Positions 9,197 through 18,022 of a stretch of DNA of 64,000 nt are shown here, in pieces. Where the stretch lies: contig NZ_QPHM01000001.1 in the NCBI RefSeq assembly GCF_003336245.1, forward strand, positions 124,001 through 188,000. Reading direction: 5' to 3'. Both the position numbers and the translations under genes were made by a program. Origin of the DNA: Haloplanus salinus (lineage in GTDB: Archaea; Halobacteriota; Halobacteria; Halobacteriales; Haloferacaceae). Each line of letters opens with the position of its first letter. Position 1 is the stretch's first letter. The notes below the pieces were generated by a model that saw only the letters and a list, made by a program, of their open reading frames with translations, was not told the DNA's origin and searched no databases.

Positions 9197-9376
9197 TCAG
9201 TCCAACAGCCGCGCTTCGGTGAAGGAGATGTAGGCGAGAAACGAGAGCGCGAGCAACAACATCCCGGCCATCATGAACACGCCCTCGTAGATGTATTTCA
9301 CGACGAGGAGGACGGCGCCGACGAGGATCGTCCGAAAGAGGAGGGCGCTCAGAAAGACGGTGATGGATTCTGACAC
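9197..9376 (-). CDS. Small membrane protein, 59 residues, two helices
   Basis: A GTG start at 9376 opens a short frame beginning (M)SESITVFLSALLFRTILVG and ending SFLAYISFTEARLLD, preceded in frame by a stop. Two hydrophobic stretches (about residues 5-26 and 33-50) flank KYIYEG, so it is probably a two-helix membrane hairpin. No family is recognised. A T-rich TATA-like stretch (TTTTACTT) sits about 25-35 bases upstream. It is convergent with asd. Confidence 0.6.
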   Translation of the reverse strand: MSESITVFLSALLFRTILVGAVLLVVKYIYEGVFMMAGMLLLALSFLAYISFTEARLLD

Positions 9377-9468
9377 TGTCGTCTATCGTTAGTGTCGGAG
9401 AAGTAAAAGCTCGCCGCCGGTCGGAACGAACCCAATGGCTCATTACCCCACCGACTCGTGTGGGAGCT

Positions 9469-10098
9469 ATGAGCACCGACGAGACGCCCGAGACGGAGGC
9501 CGGGGGCGGGACGGATCGCCCCCTGTCGGAAACCGGCGTCGGCGACTCCCGCGAGAAACATCTGGTCGTCGTGACCGAGAGCGGCGAACGGATCGACCGC
9601 GGTGAGGTGTACGTCCGCCACACCGAATCGGCGTATCTCGTCTCGCCCGACGTCGAGTTTCCCGCGGCCGAGACGACGCGCTACCGGAAGGAGAACCTCG
9701 ACCGCGTGGAGATCAGCCAGCACCACTCGAACTGCTTCATCACGACCGCCGCCGCGGGCGAGGGGCCGACCCTCGACTCGCTTCGTGACTTCCGTGCCGA
9801 GGTGATGCGACCCACCCGTTCCGGGCGCGTACTCCTGTGGGTCTACGAGGCCATCAGTCCGCCCGTCGCGGCGACGCTCGACCGACATCCGCGGTCGACG
9901 ACGACCCGTCTCGTCCGACGACTCGTCGACCGCTGTGGCGCGCTCGCCGACTGCAGGCGGGCGGCGACGGGGGCGGCCGAACGGGCGGCCCTCTCGGTCA
10001 CGCTGATCTGCCTGTACGTCGTCGGCGTCGCCTTCGCGGCGCTCGGCCACGGGTGGCTCCGGGGTCGCGAACTCGCGGGTGGCCGCGGGATCAACTGA
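9469..10098 (+). CDS. CFI-box domain membrane protein
   Basis: The 209-residue protein has an acidic N-terminus and a segment beginning HHSNCFITTAAAG. It continues through LRDFRAEVMRPTRSGRVLLW and YEAISPPVAATL, which is the pattern of the CFI-box domain (Cys-Phe-Ile, then an R-x-F-R helix, then S-P-P). A hydrophobic helix near the C-terminus (about residues 170-195) probably anchors it. The function of CFI-box proteins is not known to me. ATG 9469 is preferred over the in-frame GTG at 9460. Its 3' end overlaps the convergent gene by 8 bases. Confidence 0.65.
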   Translation: MSTDETPETEAGGGTDRPLSETGVGDSREKHLVVVTESGERIDRGEVYVRHTESAYLVSPDVEFPAAETTRYRKENLDRVEISQHHSNCFITTAAAGEGPTLDSLRDFRAEVMRPTRSGRVLLWVYEAISPPVAATLDRHPRSTTTRLVRRLVDRCGALADCRRAATGAAERAALSVTLICLYVVGVAFAALGHGWLRGRELAGGRGIN

Positions 10099-10630
10099 AG
10101 AAGCGCTCGACGTTCTCGCGCGGCGCGAAGCCGGAGCCGGTGTCGACGACGACCTCGAAGGGACGCCCGGCCGCGACGTCTCGTAACGCGGCGGCGAGGG
10201 CGTCCGGGTCGTCGGCCTCGTGAATCCGGAAGGCGTGTGACCGGGCCGACTCGTCGGTCGGGTAGATCGTGATCTTCGGACGGCCGAAGTAGCCGCCGCG
10301 GTGGAGGACGACCCGATCGATCGCTTCGTAGTTCAGCCAGTGGACGGTGTCGGCCTGCAACAACACCTCGTCGAGGCCGTGGACGTCGTACACCTCCTGC
10401 ATCGCGCTCGCCTCACGGCGGTGTTTCTTGGTTCCCAGCCCGAACATGGGGGTGATGTAGCTGTACTCGGCGATGTGGAAACCGTCGCTCGCGAAGAACA
10501 GGTCGGCGATCCGAAGCGGGAACGATCCGGCCATGCCGAAGTGAACGTGTAGCTCGGTCTCGATGTCGGTCGACGGGAGGTCCTCGAACTCCTCGACGTC
10601 GACTTCGAGCTCCTCGGCATCAGACGCCAT
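10091..10630 (-). CDS. Conserved haloarchaeal protein of unknown function
   Basis: A 179-residue soluble protein with an acidic N-terminus (MASDAEELEVDVEEFEDLPS) followed by alternating strands such as HVHFGMAGSFPLRIADLFFA and RPKITIYPTDESARSHAFRI. The strand pattern resembles a PH/GRAM-like domain, but no signature motif proves it. The start at 10630 overlaps the end of the upstream membrane-protein gene by 11 bases, so the two are probably co-translated and may act together at the membrane. Confidence 0.65.
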   Translation of the reverse strand: MASDAEELEVDVEEFEDLPSTDIETELHVHFGMAGSFPLRIADLFFASDGFHIAEYSYITPMFGLGTKKHRREASAMQEVYDVHGLDEVLLQADTVHWLNYEAIDRVVLHRGGYFGRPKITIYPTDESARSHAFRIHEADDPDALAAALRDVAAGRPFEVVVDTGSGFAPRENVERFFS

Positions 10631-11057
10631 CGGAGTCGCCCCCCTCGGTGCGGTACCCCATGAAGGCAAAGAGGGCAGCCCCGACGATAAACAGGGCACC
10701 CGTGAAGGCGTTCACTTCCATGACGACGTAGATACCGATGGCTAACCCCACGATTGCGGTGGCGACGGAGGCCCGCAGTCGGAGCGAGTACGACTCCATC
10801 GACGCCCCGGTTCGGGAGTCGATGTGCTCCCGTCCGACCCGCCGTTCGCCGATGTACGTCACGATCATGAGTCCGAGGCTTACGACCACGATGGCCGTGC
10901 GGGCGCCCGGTGAGAGCTCGGTGCCGTACGCCCGCTGTAACACGAGCGGGATACCGATAGCGATCAGCCCACCCAGATAGACGAGCAGTCGATATGTGAC
11001 CAGAAACCGTAACAGCGTCCCGAACGCACGGTTTCCGGACTGTGCTTCGGATGCCAT
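10620..11057 (-). CDS. Four-helix membrane protein
   Basis: The 145-residue protein has about four hydrophobic segments (around residues 22-42, 52-68, 95-113 and 117-133) with basic loops between, and an acidic C-terminus. No catalytic motif is visible and I do not recognise the family. It is the first gene of a two-gene unit with the downstream soluble protein and has its own TATA box. Confidence 0.65.
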   Translation of the reverse strand: MASEAQSGNRAFGTLLRFLVTYRLLVYLGGLIAIGIPLVLQRAYGTELSPGARTAIVVVSLGLMIVTYIGERRVGREHIDSRTGASMESYSLRLRASVATAIVGLAIGIYVVMEVNAFTGALFIVGAALFAFMGYRTEGGDSDGV

Positions 11058-11077
11058 GGGCTCACTTGACGATGCGC

Positions 11078-11089
11078 ATAAATAAATAC
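11078..11089 (-). promoter_or_regulatory. TATA box of the four-helix protein gene
   Basis: The coding strand reads GTATTTATTTATG here, 21-32 bases before the ATG at 11057. This is a strong AT-rich TATA box for a leaderless transcript in otherwise GC-rich DNA. Confidence 0.55.
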
Positions 11090-11108
11090 GATTGATCGGA
11101 ACGTGGCG

Positions 11109-12842
11109 TTACGACAGGAAGCCGCGTGCGGTGTCCGCCCCGTCGACGGTACCGGAGGCGTTCAGCTTCGCGGACGCCGAGCGGTACATCGTGTAGATCT
11201 GCACGACGAGCGCGAAGACCCACAGCGCGTAGCCACCCGGTGCGCTGCCGACGACGCCGACCGTCGTCTCGAACACCGGGAAGCTGAGCCCGTAGGCTTC
11301 CGGCGAGTTGAGTACGCCACCGATCAGCAGGATGGTGAAGTACCCGAAGAAGCCGGTCGCCCACCACATGGCCACGATGCGACCCCAACCGGGCTGGGTG
11401 TGCTCGGGCAGTCGCGTCGTGTTCAGGATGGTCGTCAAGGCGTTGTACGGCCACATCATCGCACCGGCGATTGCGGCGCCGATGACCAGCAGGATCCACG
11501 GCTGCTGGAACTGCGCGACGATGATGAGGATGCCCCACAGCGTGAAGCCGGTGAGCAGCCCGAGGAAGGTCCGCGGGAGGCTCCAGCCGGCGGCACGCCC
11601 GTAGCCCTCGAAGATGATGTCCACACTGTTGCGGACGAAGGATTCGAGGATCGCGTACTGCGTGCTGAACAGGGCGATGAAGATGACGACGTACATCAGC
11701 TGCTGCTGGAACGCGCCGAGCTGCGGGATGATGACGTCGAGCCACATGTTGATAGCCCCTTGGTCGGTCCCGCTGGCGTACTGCGCGGAGATGGTCATCG
11801 CGACCGTCGCGACGATGAGCAGACCGAGCACGAACGTCAGGAAGTGCTCCTGCTGGGTGACCTTCCACCACTGCTTCCAGCGGAGGAGGTTCTTCTCGTT
11901 CGGTTCGAAAGTGAAGCCGCCGTGAACCTCTTCAGGCTCGCTCCCACGAAGCGGATTCTTGACGCGGCCCTGGTAGGTCCCCATGCCGTACCCCTTCTCG
12001 CGGGCCCAGATACCCTGCGAGAGGTTGATATACCCGCCCGCACCGGCGTACGCGAGCCCGCCGAGGAAGGTCGCGATGTTCATGTCCTGCGGGAGCGCGC
12101 CGAAGTTGACGGCGCCGCCGGGCACGTTCGCCAGTTGACCGAAGGAGCCGGCGATGAACACCAGGATGACGGCGCCGAAGATGGCGACGAACATCAACAA
12201 CAGCTGCGCTTTCTCGATGGCGTTGTACAGGATCGGACCAGCCTGGTAGCTGAGCCAGATGAGGACCATCGTCGCGACGCCGATGATCGCCCAGTCCTGC
12301 CGCGGGACGACGCCCGTCCACACGGCGAACACTTCGGAGGCACCGGCTGCCCAGCCGGGCCAGCCGACGTGGAAGAAGCCGGCGACGAGGAAGAACCACG
12401 GCCAGATGCTGTTCATCCGTTCGTAGCCGCGGAAGATGCTCTCCCCGGTCGCGATCGTCCAGCGCTGCAGTTCGGTGTTGATGAAGAACTGGGTGATCAC
12501 CCCGACCCAGAAGGCCCAGTACAGGCCCCAGCCGTTCTGGGCGACCAAGGTCGGCCAGAACATCGTCTCGCCGCTCCCCAGGGACGCACCGAGCATGATG
12601 GCGCTCGGCCCGACGAGGTGAGACACCTTCGGGACCTTCGGCACGTCGTACTTCCGGAAGCCCCATTTGCCGTCGGTCGAGGGGAACTCACTCGTTTCGG
12701 GTGCGACTTCGAGCGACTCGTAGTCGACGTCACGGTACACTGTCGCACGATACTGTTCACCGACTTCGGCGGTCGTGTGGATATCGTCCTCCGTCAGCCC
12801 GCCGTCGGTTTCTACTTGTGGTTCGTCGTGGTCGTCTGTCAT
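11109..12842 (-). CDS. Nramp-like membrane transporter lacking the canonical metal motif
   Basis: The 577-residue protein has a soluble acidic N-terminus of about 65 residues and then about eleven to twelve membrane helices with the Nramp/LeuT-type pattern. Where classical Nramp proteins have DPGN in helix 1, this one has GASLGSGE within SAIMLGASLGSGETMFWP. Its helix 6 region reads GGLAYAGAGGYINLSQG instead of the classical MPH motif. It therefore belongs to the Nramp-related clade often annotated as divalent metal transporter but lacks the known metal ligands, so the substrate is open. A TATA-like stretch (ATAAATAATC) lies about 85-100 bases upstream. Confidence 0.75.
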   Translation of the reverse strand: MTDDHDEPQVETDGGLTEDDIHTTAEVGEQYRATVYRDVDYESLEVAPETSEFPSTDGKWGFRKYDVPKVPKVSHLVGPSAIMLGASLGSGETMFWPTLVAQNGWGLYWAFWVGVITQFFINTELQRWTIATGESIFRGYERMNSIWPWFFLVAGFFHVGWPGWAAGASEVFAVWTGVVPRQDWAIIGVATMVLIWLSYQAGPILYNAIEKAQLLLMFVAIFGAVILVFIAGSFGQLANVPGGAVNFGALPQDMNIATFLGGLAYAGAGGYINLSQGIWAREKGYGMGTYQGRVKNPLRGSEPEEVHGGFTFEPNEKNLLRWKQWWKVTQQEHFLTFVLGLLIVATVAMTISAQYASGTDQGAINMWLDVIIPQLGAFQQQLMYVVIFIALFSTQYAILESFVRNSVDIIFEGYGRAAGWSLPRTFLGLLTGFTLWGILIIVAQFQQPWILLVIGAAIAGAMMWPYNALTTILNTTRLPEHTQPGWGRIVAMWWATGFFGYFTILLIGGVLNSPEAYGLSFPVFETTVGVVGSAPGGYALWVFALVVQIYTMYRSASAKLNASGTVDGADTARGFLS

Positions 12843-13055
12843 AATCTCCCTTTGACTTGTGGGATCATACTTCGTGGGTCATGCTACTATCGTCCGTGCG
12901 ATCCGTGTTATTCAGGTTTGTCATATCATAAATAATCATCGATGTGTGACAGCCTTGTTACTATTTTGTGCGGGTAGAGCGACTAATGATCCTACAAACG
13001 GCGAATTCGGGGGGTTCGAACGCAGCAGGTAACGGGCGTTGGCCGCGTCGACGTA

Positions 13056-13442
13056 TCAGTTATCGACGATACGGACCATCGCACCGGTCCCCGCAGGGAG
13101 GTCCGACAGGGGAGCAGTGTGGTCGAGGCGGGCGACGACGTTCACCGGCGACGCCGCGCGCGGTTGGGCGTCCGTACTCGCCGGCGTCGGCCCCCAGAAC
13201 AGACACAGCGCGGGCCCCTGCGGCCAGTAGGCAATCGTCCCCGGGTCGACGTCGGCACGAGCGTTCGGTTCGAGGTCGACGGTTACGGGCACGTCGAAGT
13301 AGAGTTCGTCGCCCCAGCGGGCGGCCCGACCCTCGACCGGGAGGGCGTCGGCGAGCGCTCGGCGTGTCTTCGGGCTCTCGTCGACCCACGAGGCGGTAAT
13401 CTCGGTCCCATCGATCGTGACGACCACGTCTGACTCGGACAT
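13056..13442 (-). CDS. Cyclophilin-like fold protein
   Basis: The 128-residue protein matches the small cyclophilin-like family (Pfam Cyclophil_like) by the block ARWGDELYFDVPV, then VDPGTIAYWPQGPALCLFWG, PTPASTDAQPRAASPVNVVA and a short C-terminus. Family structures are beta barrels related to cyclophilin; no prolyl isomerase activity has been shown for them. It follows the FAD/FeS oxidoreductase gene on the same strand by about 60 bases, so they may share a transcript. Confidence 0.8.
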   Translation of the reverse strand: MSESDVVVTIDGTEITASWVDESPKTRRALADALPVEGRAARWGDELYFDVPVTVDLEPNARADVDPGTIAYWPQGPALCLFWGPTPASTDAQPRAASPVNVVARLDHTAPLSDLPAGTGAMVRIVDN

Positions 13443-13503
13443 GGCCGTGCAGTCGTCGCGGACCGAAATATACTCCGGGGAAAAACGACGTGTGGTCGGC
13501 CGC

Positions 13504-16500
13504 TCAGTGCAGCGCGTCCGCGAGCTTCTCGACCGGGTGCGGCGGGTGTTCGTCGTACTCGTCGCCGAGCTGCGAGCGACAGGAGGCGCCGGGAGCGGTC
13601 ACCTCGTCGCCCGGACTCTCCTCGACTTCCTCGAACAGGAGGCTCCCGATGGCCTGCGAGATGTCGTAATGCTCCTCGTGGTAGCCGAAGGAACCGGCCA
13701 TCCCACAGCAGGTGGTGTCGAGGGCGTCCACCTCGTAGCCCGCACCTTGGAGGGCGCCGACGGCGTGGTGGTCCTTGTTCGTCGCCTTCTGGTTGCAGTG
13801 CCCGTGGTAGGACAGCGACTGCTGCGGCGTACCGAAGTCGGCCACCTCGGTCAGCCCCGTCGCGTCCGCGTACTCCATGACCCCGTAGGCGGCGTCGGAG
13901 ACGGCCTCCGCGCCCGGCCCGGAGAGCAGGTCGCGGTACTCGTCCTGGAACATCACGGCGTCGGACGGCTCGACGAACACGACCGACCAGCCGTTCTCCA
14001 CGTCCTCGCGGAGCGCCGAGACGTTCGCCTCCGCGCGCTCCCGACAGAGGTCGAGCATCCCACACGAGAAGGCCGCGCGCCCCGACGGCGCCACGTCGTC
14101 GGGGATGCGGACGAACACGTCCGCAGCTTCGAGCACGCGGATGGCCGCTTTCCCCGCGTCGGGGTAGATGTAGTTGGTGTACGTGTCCGGGAACAGGAGC
14201 ACCTGATCACGGGCGTCGCTCGGGGCGACCTTGCAGCGACCGCGCCGCTCGAACCACGCTTCGAGGCTCTCGCCCGCGAAGGTGGGGAGTTCGCGCTCCC
14301 GCGAGATGCCGAGTGCCTCCTCCATCACCGCTCGCGCCCCCGGAATCTTGGGCGCGATGTTCGAGAGTGGAGCCGTCATCGATCCGATCTTCGACAGAGT
14401 GTCGATGTTGGCGAAGACGCGTTCGCGAAGGCTGACGCCCTCCTCCTGATGATACTGGTGTTTGACCTCCGTCTTCAGCTTCGCCATGTCGACGCCGGTC
14501 GGGCAGTCGCTCTTGCAGCCCTTACAGCCGACACAGAGGTCCATGACCTCCTCCTGGAAGCGGTCGGAGTAGATTTCGTCCTCGTCGAGTTCGCCGCTGA
14601 TGGCCGCCCGAAGCATGTTCGCGCGGCCGCGCGTCGTCTGGATCTCCTCCTCGGAGGCGCGGTAAGTCGGACACATCACTTCGGAGTCGGTCTGTCGGCA
14701 GGTCCCACAGCCGTTACACAGTTCGACGAGATGCGAGAAACCCCCCTCGTCCTCGAAGTCGAGGGTGGTCTGTGGTTCGATCGATTTGTAGGCGGTGCCG
14801 TACCGGAGGTTCGCGCGCATGTCGGCACCGACGCCGCGGTCCGAGTCCGGGCCGATGTCCTCGGGACCGTCGCGGTAGACGACGTTACCCGGGTGCATGT
14901 GCCAGTCGGGGTCGAAGGCCGTCTTCAACTCCTTGAACGCCGTCCACAGTTCTTCCCCGTACATTTTGGGGTTGAACTCCGTCCGGGCCATCCCGTCGCC
15001 GTGCTCGCCGGAGAACGACCCGTAGTGCTCGAGGACGAGGTCGGTCACGTCCTCGGTGATGGAGTGCATCTTCTCGATACCCTCCCCGTCCTTGAGGTTG
15101 AGGATGGGCCGGATGTGGAGCGTCCCGCTCCCGGCGTGGGCGAAGTATGCGGCGGAGGTGTCGTGATCCTCCAACACCTCCTCGAACTCGAAGACGTACT
15201 CGGAGAGTTCCTCCGGCGGCACCGTCGCGTCCTCGATGAACGGGTACGGCTTGGGATCGCCCTGCATCCCCATCAGCAGGGGGATGGCGGCCTTCCGGAG
15301 CTTCCAGATGTCGGCCTGATCCTCGTCGGTGTAGGCCTCGATGGCGTGGAACGCGTCGCCGTTCTCGACGAAGTGGTCGTTGGTTTCCGCGATGGCCGCC
15401 TCGAAGTCGTCGACGAGTTCGGAGTCGAACTCCAGCATGAGCGCCGCCGTCGTCCCCTCGGGGATCATCTCGACGTACTGGGCGTACTCCGTCGAGTCGG
15501 CGGCGAGGGCGAACACTTCGTCGTCCATCAACTCGACCGCGCCCACGTCGAACTGGAGCGCCTCGGGCACCGCCTGCATCGTCTCGACGAGGTCGTCGAA
15601 GCAGTAGAGGACGAGCGCCGTCTCCTCCGGTAGGGTGACCAGCGAGACTTCGGCTTCGACGATGACCCCGAGGGTCCCCTCCGCGCCGACGAAGAGCTTC
15701 GAGAGGTTGATGACCTCCTCGCCCGCGTCGTTCTCGTAGATCACCTTCTGGAGGTTGTAGCCCGACACCGAGCGCTTGAGGTCGGGGTACTTCTCGTCGA
15801 TTTCCGCCTCGTGGTCCTCGACGAGGCGGCGGGTCGTCTCGTAGATCTGCGCTTCGAGGCCGTCGCCGGACACCTTCTCGTCCCACTCGTCGCTATCGAG
15901 GACGATCTCCTCGGTGTGGATCAGCGACCCGTCCGAGAGCACCACGTCCAGTTCCTCGGTGTAGGCGTCGGTGATCCCGTAACGAACCGAGTGCGCCCCG
16001 GTGGAGTTGTTGCCGATGCCGCCGACGATGGTCGACCGATTCGAGGAGGCCGGGTCGGGGGCGAACTTCAGGCCGTGCCCTTCGAGGTGGTTGTCGAGGT
16101 GGTCCTGCACCACGCCGGGCTGGACGACCGCCCGCTGGTCGTCGGGGTCCACGTCGACGATGTCGTCCATGTAACGGGTGAAGTCGACGACGACACAGCC
16201 CGGGCCGACCGTCTGGCCGCCCAGCGACGACCCCGTCCCGCGCGGCAGGATCGGCACGCCGTGTTCGGCCGCCGTCTCGACCGTGTGTTGGACGTCCTCT
16301 ATCGTCTGCGGCAGGACGACGCCGGCCGGCTCCGCCTGGTAGATGCTCCCGTCGGTCGCGTACAACACTTGTGCGTACTCGTCGAAGGACACGTCGCCCC
16401 GGATCCCGGTCCGTAGGTCCTCGGCGAGTGCCCGATACTCCTCCGCATCGGGATGCTCGTGCCCCAGGGAGTCTGCTGAGGTCTCTAATCCCGTTGATCG

Positions 16501-16515
16501 TTCATCAATGGCCAT
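13504..16515 (-). CDS. FAD-linked oxidase with FeS and CCG domains (D-lactate/glycolate dehydrogenase type)
   Basis: The 1003-residue protein is a one-chain fusion. An FAD-binding PCMH-type domain (LPRGTGSSLGGQTVGPG, SNRSTIVGGIGNNSTGAHS, roughly 70-290) is followed by the FAD-oxidase C-terminal domain ending near GEHGDGMARTEFNP. Two 4Fe-4S clusters come next (CNGCGTCRQTDSEVMCP and CVGCKGCKSDCPTG), then CCG/heterodisulfide-reductase-like cysteine domains (CCGMAGSFGYH). This is the GlcD-GlcF type layout: a 2-hydroxyacid such as D-lactate or glycolate is oxidised and electrons pass to the quinone pool. The ATG at 16515 fits the family better than the frame's upstream extension. The acetamidase gene lies 247 bases upstream on the same strand. 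Confidence 0.9.
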   Translation of the reverse strand: MAIDERSTGLETSADSLGHEHPDAEEYRALAEDLRTGIRGDVSFDEYAQVLYATDGSIYQAEPAGVVLPQTIEDVQHTVETAAEHGVPILPRGTGSSLGGQTVGPGCVVVDFTRYMDDIVDVDPDDQRAVVQPGVVQDHLDNHLEGHGLKFAPDPASSNRSTIVGGIGNNSTGAHSVRYGITDAYTEELDVVLSDGSLIHTEEIVLDSDEWDEKVSGDGLEAQIYETTRRLVEDHEAEIDEKYPDLKRSVSGYNLQKVIYENDAGEEVINLSKLFVGAEGTLGVIVEAEVSLVTLPEETALVLYCFDDLVETMQAVPEALQFDVGAVELMDDEVFALAADSTEYAQYVEMIPEGTTAALMLEFDSELVDDFEAAIAETNDHFVENGDAFHAIEAYTDEDQADIWKLRKAAIPLLMGMQGDPKPYPFIEDATVPPEELSEYVFEFEEVLEDHDTSAAYFAHAGSGTLHIRPILNLKDGEGIEKMHSITEDVTDLVLEHYGSFSGEHGDGMARTEFNPKMYGEELWTAFKELKTAFDPDWHMHPGNVVYRDGPEDIGPDSDRGVGADMRANLRYGTAYKSIEPQTTLDFEDEGGFSHLVELCNGCGTCRQTDSEVMCPTYRASEEEIQTTRGRANMLRAAISGELDEDEIYSDRFQEEVMDLCVGCKGCKSDCPTGVDMAKLKTEVKHQYHQEEGVSLRERVFANIDTLSKIGSMTAPLSNIAPKIPGARAVMEEALGISRERELPTFAGESLEAWFERRGRCKVAPSDARDQVLLFPDTYTNYIYPDAGKAAIRVLEAADVFVRIPDDVAPSGRAAFSCGMLDLCRERAEANVSALREDVENGWSVVFVEPSDAVMFQDEYRDLLSGPGAEAVSDAAYGVMEYADATGLTEVADFGTPQQSLSYHGHCNQKATNKDHHAVGALQGAGYEVDALDTTCCGMAGSFGYHEEHYDISQAIGSLLFEEVEESPGDEVTAPGASCRSQLGDEYDEHPPHPVEKLADALH

Positions 16516-16762
16516 GAATCGCACACTAGACTCGCCGAATATAACTCCTACGTTGTCCCCGTCGATTCCCCCCTGCCGTCTCCCGATTGTCGTCAACGAT
16601 CGGATGTGATCGTCACCCGGTTCGACGGCAGGTCACACGGTCGACCGGCCGCGTCTCCGGCTGACCGGCCGATGGCATCGGGTTGGCTGGTGACACTCGT
16701 GGGAACGAGCATCGAGCGGTCGACGCGAACGGCGGGCGGATCCGCGTTCGCGTCGGTGGCGT

Positions 16763-17707
16763 CTATAGATACGACTTGTCGATGCCGGCGCCGACCGTGT
16801 AGTTCGGATCGACCATGTTGCCGAGGCGGACGTGGCCCACCTGCGTGAGGAGCATGTACGCTTCCATCTCGTCGAAGCCGTAGTCGTCGGCCATCCACGT
16901 CACGAGGTCGGCGTACGCGGCCCGCGCGGCGTCCTCCATCGGACGGGCGCTCCCGATGCTCATGACGAAGTCGTCGGATTCGAGCCGTGGCCACTCAAGT
17001 TCCCAGTCCTCGATCAAACCGACGGTGATGGTCGTGTTCGTGGGGTGCTCCAGAGCCACGCCGCAGAGTTCCCCGTCACCCTGTGCGGCATGGCAGTCAC
17101 CGAGGTAGACGTACCCGCCCTCGATCTCGACGGGCAGGTAGACGGTGTTGCCCGGCCGCACGTCGGGCAGGTCCATGTTGCCGCCGTGTTTGAACGGCGT
17201 CAGCGCGTTCACCGAGTCGATCTTCGGCGACGTACTGATCGTGCCGATGAAGGGTTCGTAGGGGATGGTGGTGTCCTCGTCCCAGACGGTGCCGTCCGTC
17301 GTGACTTCGAGTTTCTTGACGATCTCCGGCAGCGGCTCGTGGAGCATCGCCGTCCGGTCGGTCGTCGAAAGGCCGCCGAAGTTCGGAACCGTACACGTCG
17401 TCCCGCGAGGTTGTGGCCCACGGGGTTCGATCTCCTCGATAGTGACCGCCAGCGCGTCGCCCGGCTCCGCCCCCTCGACGTAGATGGGTCCGTTCTGCGG
17501 GTTGAGGTTGTCGCCGAGCGTCTCGCTCGGCAGATCCTCCTCCGTCTCGATGGCGCCCTCGAAGGCGTCTTCGGTCTCCACCTCGACGGTGTCGCCGGGT
17601 TCGATCTCCAGAACCGGGTCGAAGTACGGACCGACGGTGTAGTGGAAGCCGTCCTGCTTCTCTTCGGTAAGCTCGTGGGTCGTCACGATAATCGGATGTT
17701 TGTGCAT
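16763..17707 (-). CDS. Acetamidase/formamidase family amidohydrolase
   Basis: The 314-residue protein follows the FmdA/AmdA family throughout: GPYFDPVLEIEPGDTVEVET, then NPQNGPIYVEGAEPGDALAV, then the HGGNMDLPDVRPGNTVYLPV and YLGDCHAAQGDGELCG motifs that form the zinc-dependent active site. It hydrolyses short amides to ammonia and the carboxylate. It is divergent from a complete ABC importer of the urea/amide/branched-chain type, which suggests uptake and hydrolysis of the same compound class. Confidence 0.92.
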   Translation of the reverse strand: MHKHPIIVTTHELTEEKQDGFHYTVGPYFDPVLEIEPGDTVEVETEDAFEGAIETEEDLPSETLGDNLNPQNGPIYVEGAEPGDALAVTIEEIEPRGPQPRGTTCTVPNFGGLSTTDRTAMLHEPLPEIVKKLEVTTDGTVWDEDTTIPYEPFIGTISTSPKIDSVNALTPFKHGGNMDLPDVRPGNTVYLPVEIEGGYVYLGDCHAAQGDGELCGVALEHPTNTTITVGLIEDWELEWPRLESDDFVMSIGSARPMEDAARAAYADLVTWMADDYGFDEMEAYMLLTQVGHVRLGNMVDPNYTVGAGIDKSYL

Positions 17708-18022
17708 TCTCCATATATTTAAGACTTTTTGAAAATACGGAGACCGTAACCCGACAGATGGCGTTATTTTCTGTATTACTGCAAGAAGTACGCTGTATTC
17801 CGTCCGTTACGCAAATATTATCCGATAAAGTAGCCAGATTATTTTCGGTGTTCGTTTTTCTGGCCCACCGATACGCTAGAGTACGAACGTCCAGGGAGCG
17901 GTGAGTTCTCTAGACAATACACACTCAAAATCCAATTTGCAATTATCTTTTCACGGTAAGAACCCGCTCGAAAGCAGATATCCAAAGTAGTTATATAGGT
18001 GCGTATGAGCTAACGAAATGGA
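17708..18022 (+). other. AT-rich divergent control region of amidase and ABC importer
   Basis: No gene is visible. The region is markedly AT-rich compared with its surroundings. It contains ATATATTTAAG at 17713-17723 near the amidase start and a second AT-rich block around 17760-17850. A 7-base direct repeat CTGTATT occurs at 17771 and 17793 (22 bases apart), and the importer TATA lies at its right end. This looks like a shared operator/promoter region, but no regulator gene sits beside it. Confidence 0.5.
17990..17998 (+). promoter_or_regulatory. TATA box of the amide-type ABC operon
   Basis: GTTATATAG is centred about 29 bases before the ATG at 18023, fitting a promoter with a leader of only a few bases. 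Confidence 0.6.

Noticed and set aside
9349-10050. Minus-strand frame of 233 codons opposite the CFI-box gene
   Set aside because: No family pattern and Arg/Asp-rich shadow composition. The plus strand has the CFI-box motif and a membrane helix.
13417-15633. Very long open frame (738 codons) on the plus strand opposite the FAD/FeS oxidoreductase
   Set aside because: The minus strand encodes a full set of oxidoreductase motifs. The plus frame is an antisense shadow caused by high GC and codon-position bias, rich in Arg, Val and His without any family pattern.
17771-17799. Direct repeat CTGTATT at 22-base spacing as an operator
   Set aside because: Only seven bases in an AT-rich region; this can arise by chance and there is no symmetry. 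It is mentioned only in the region description.
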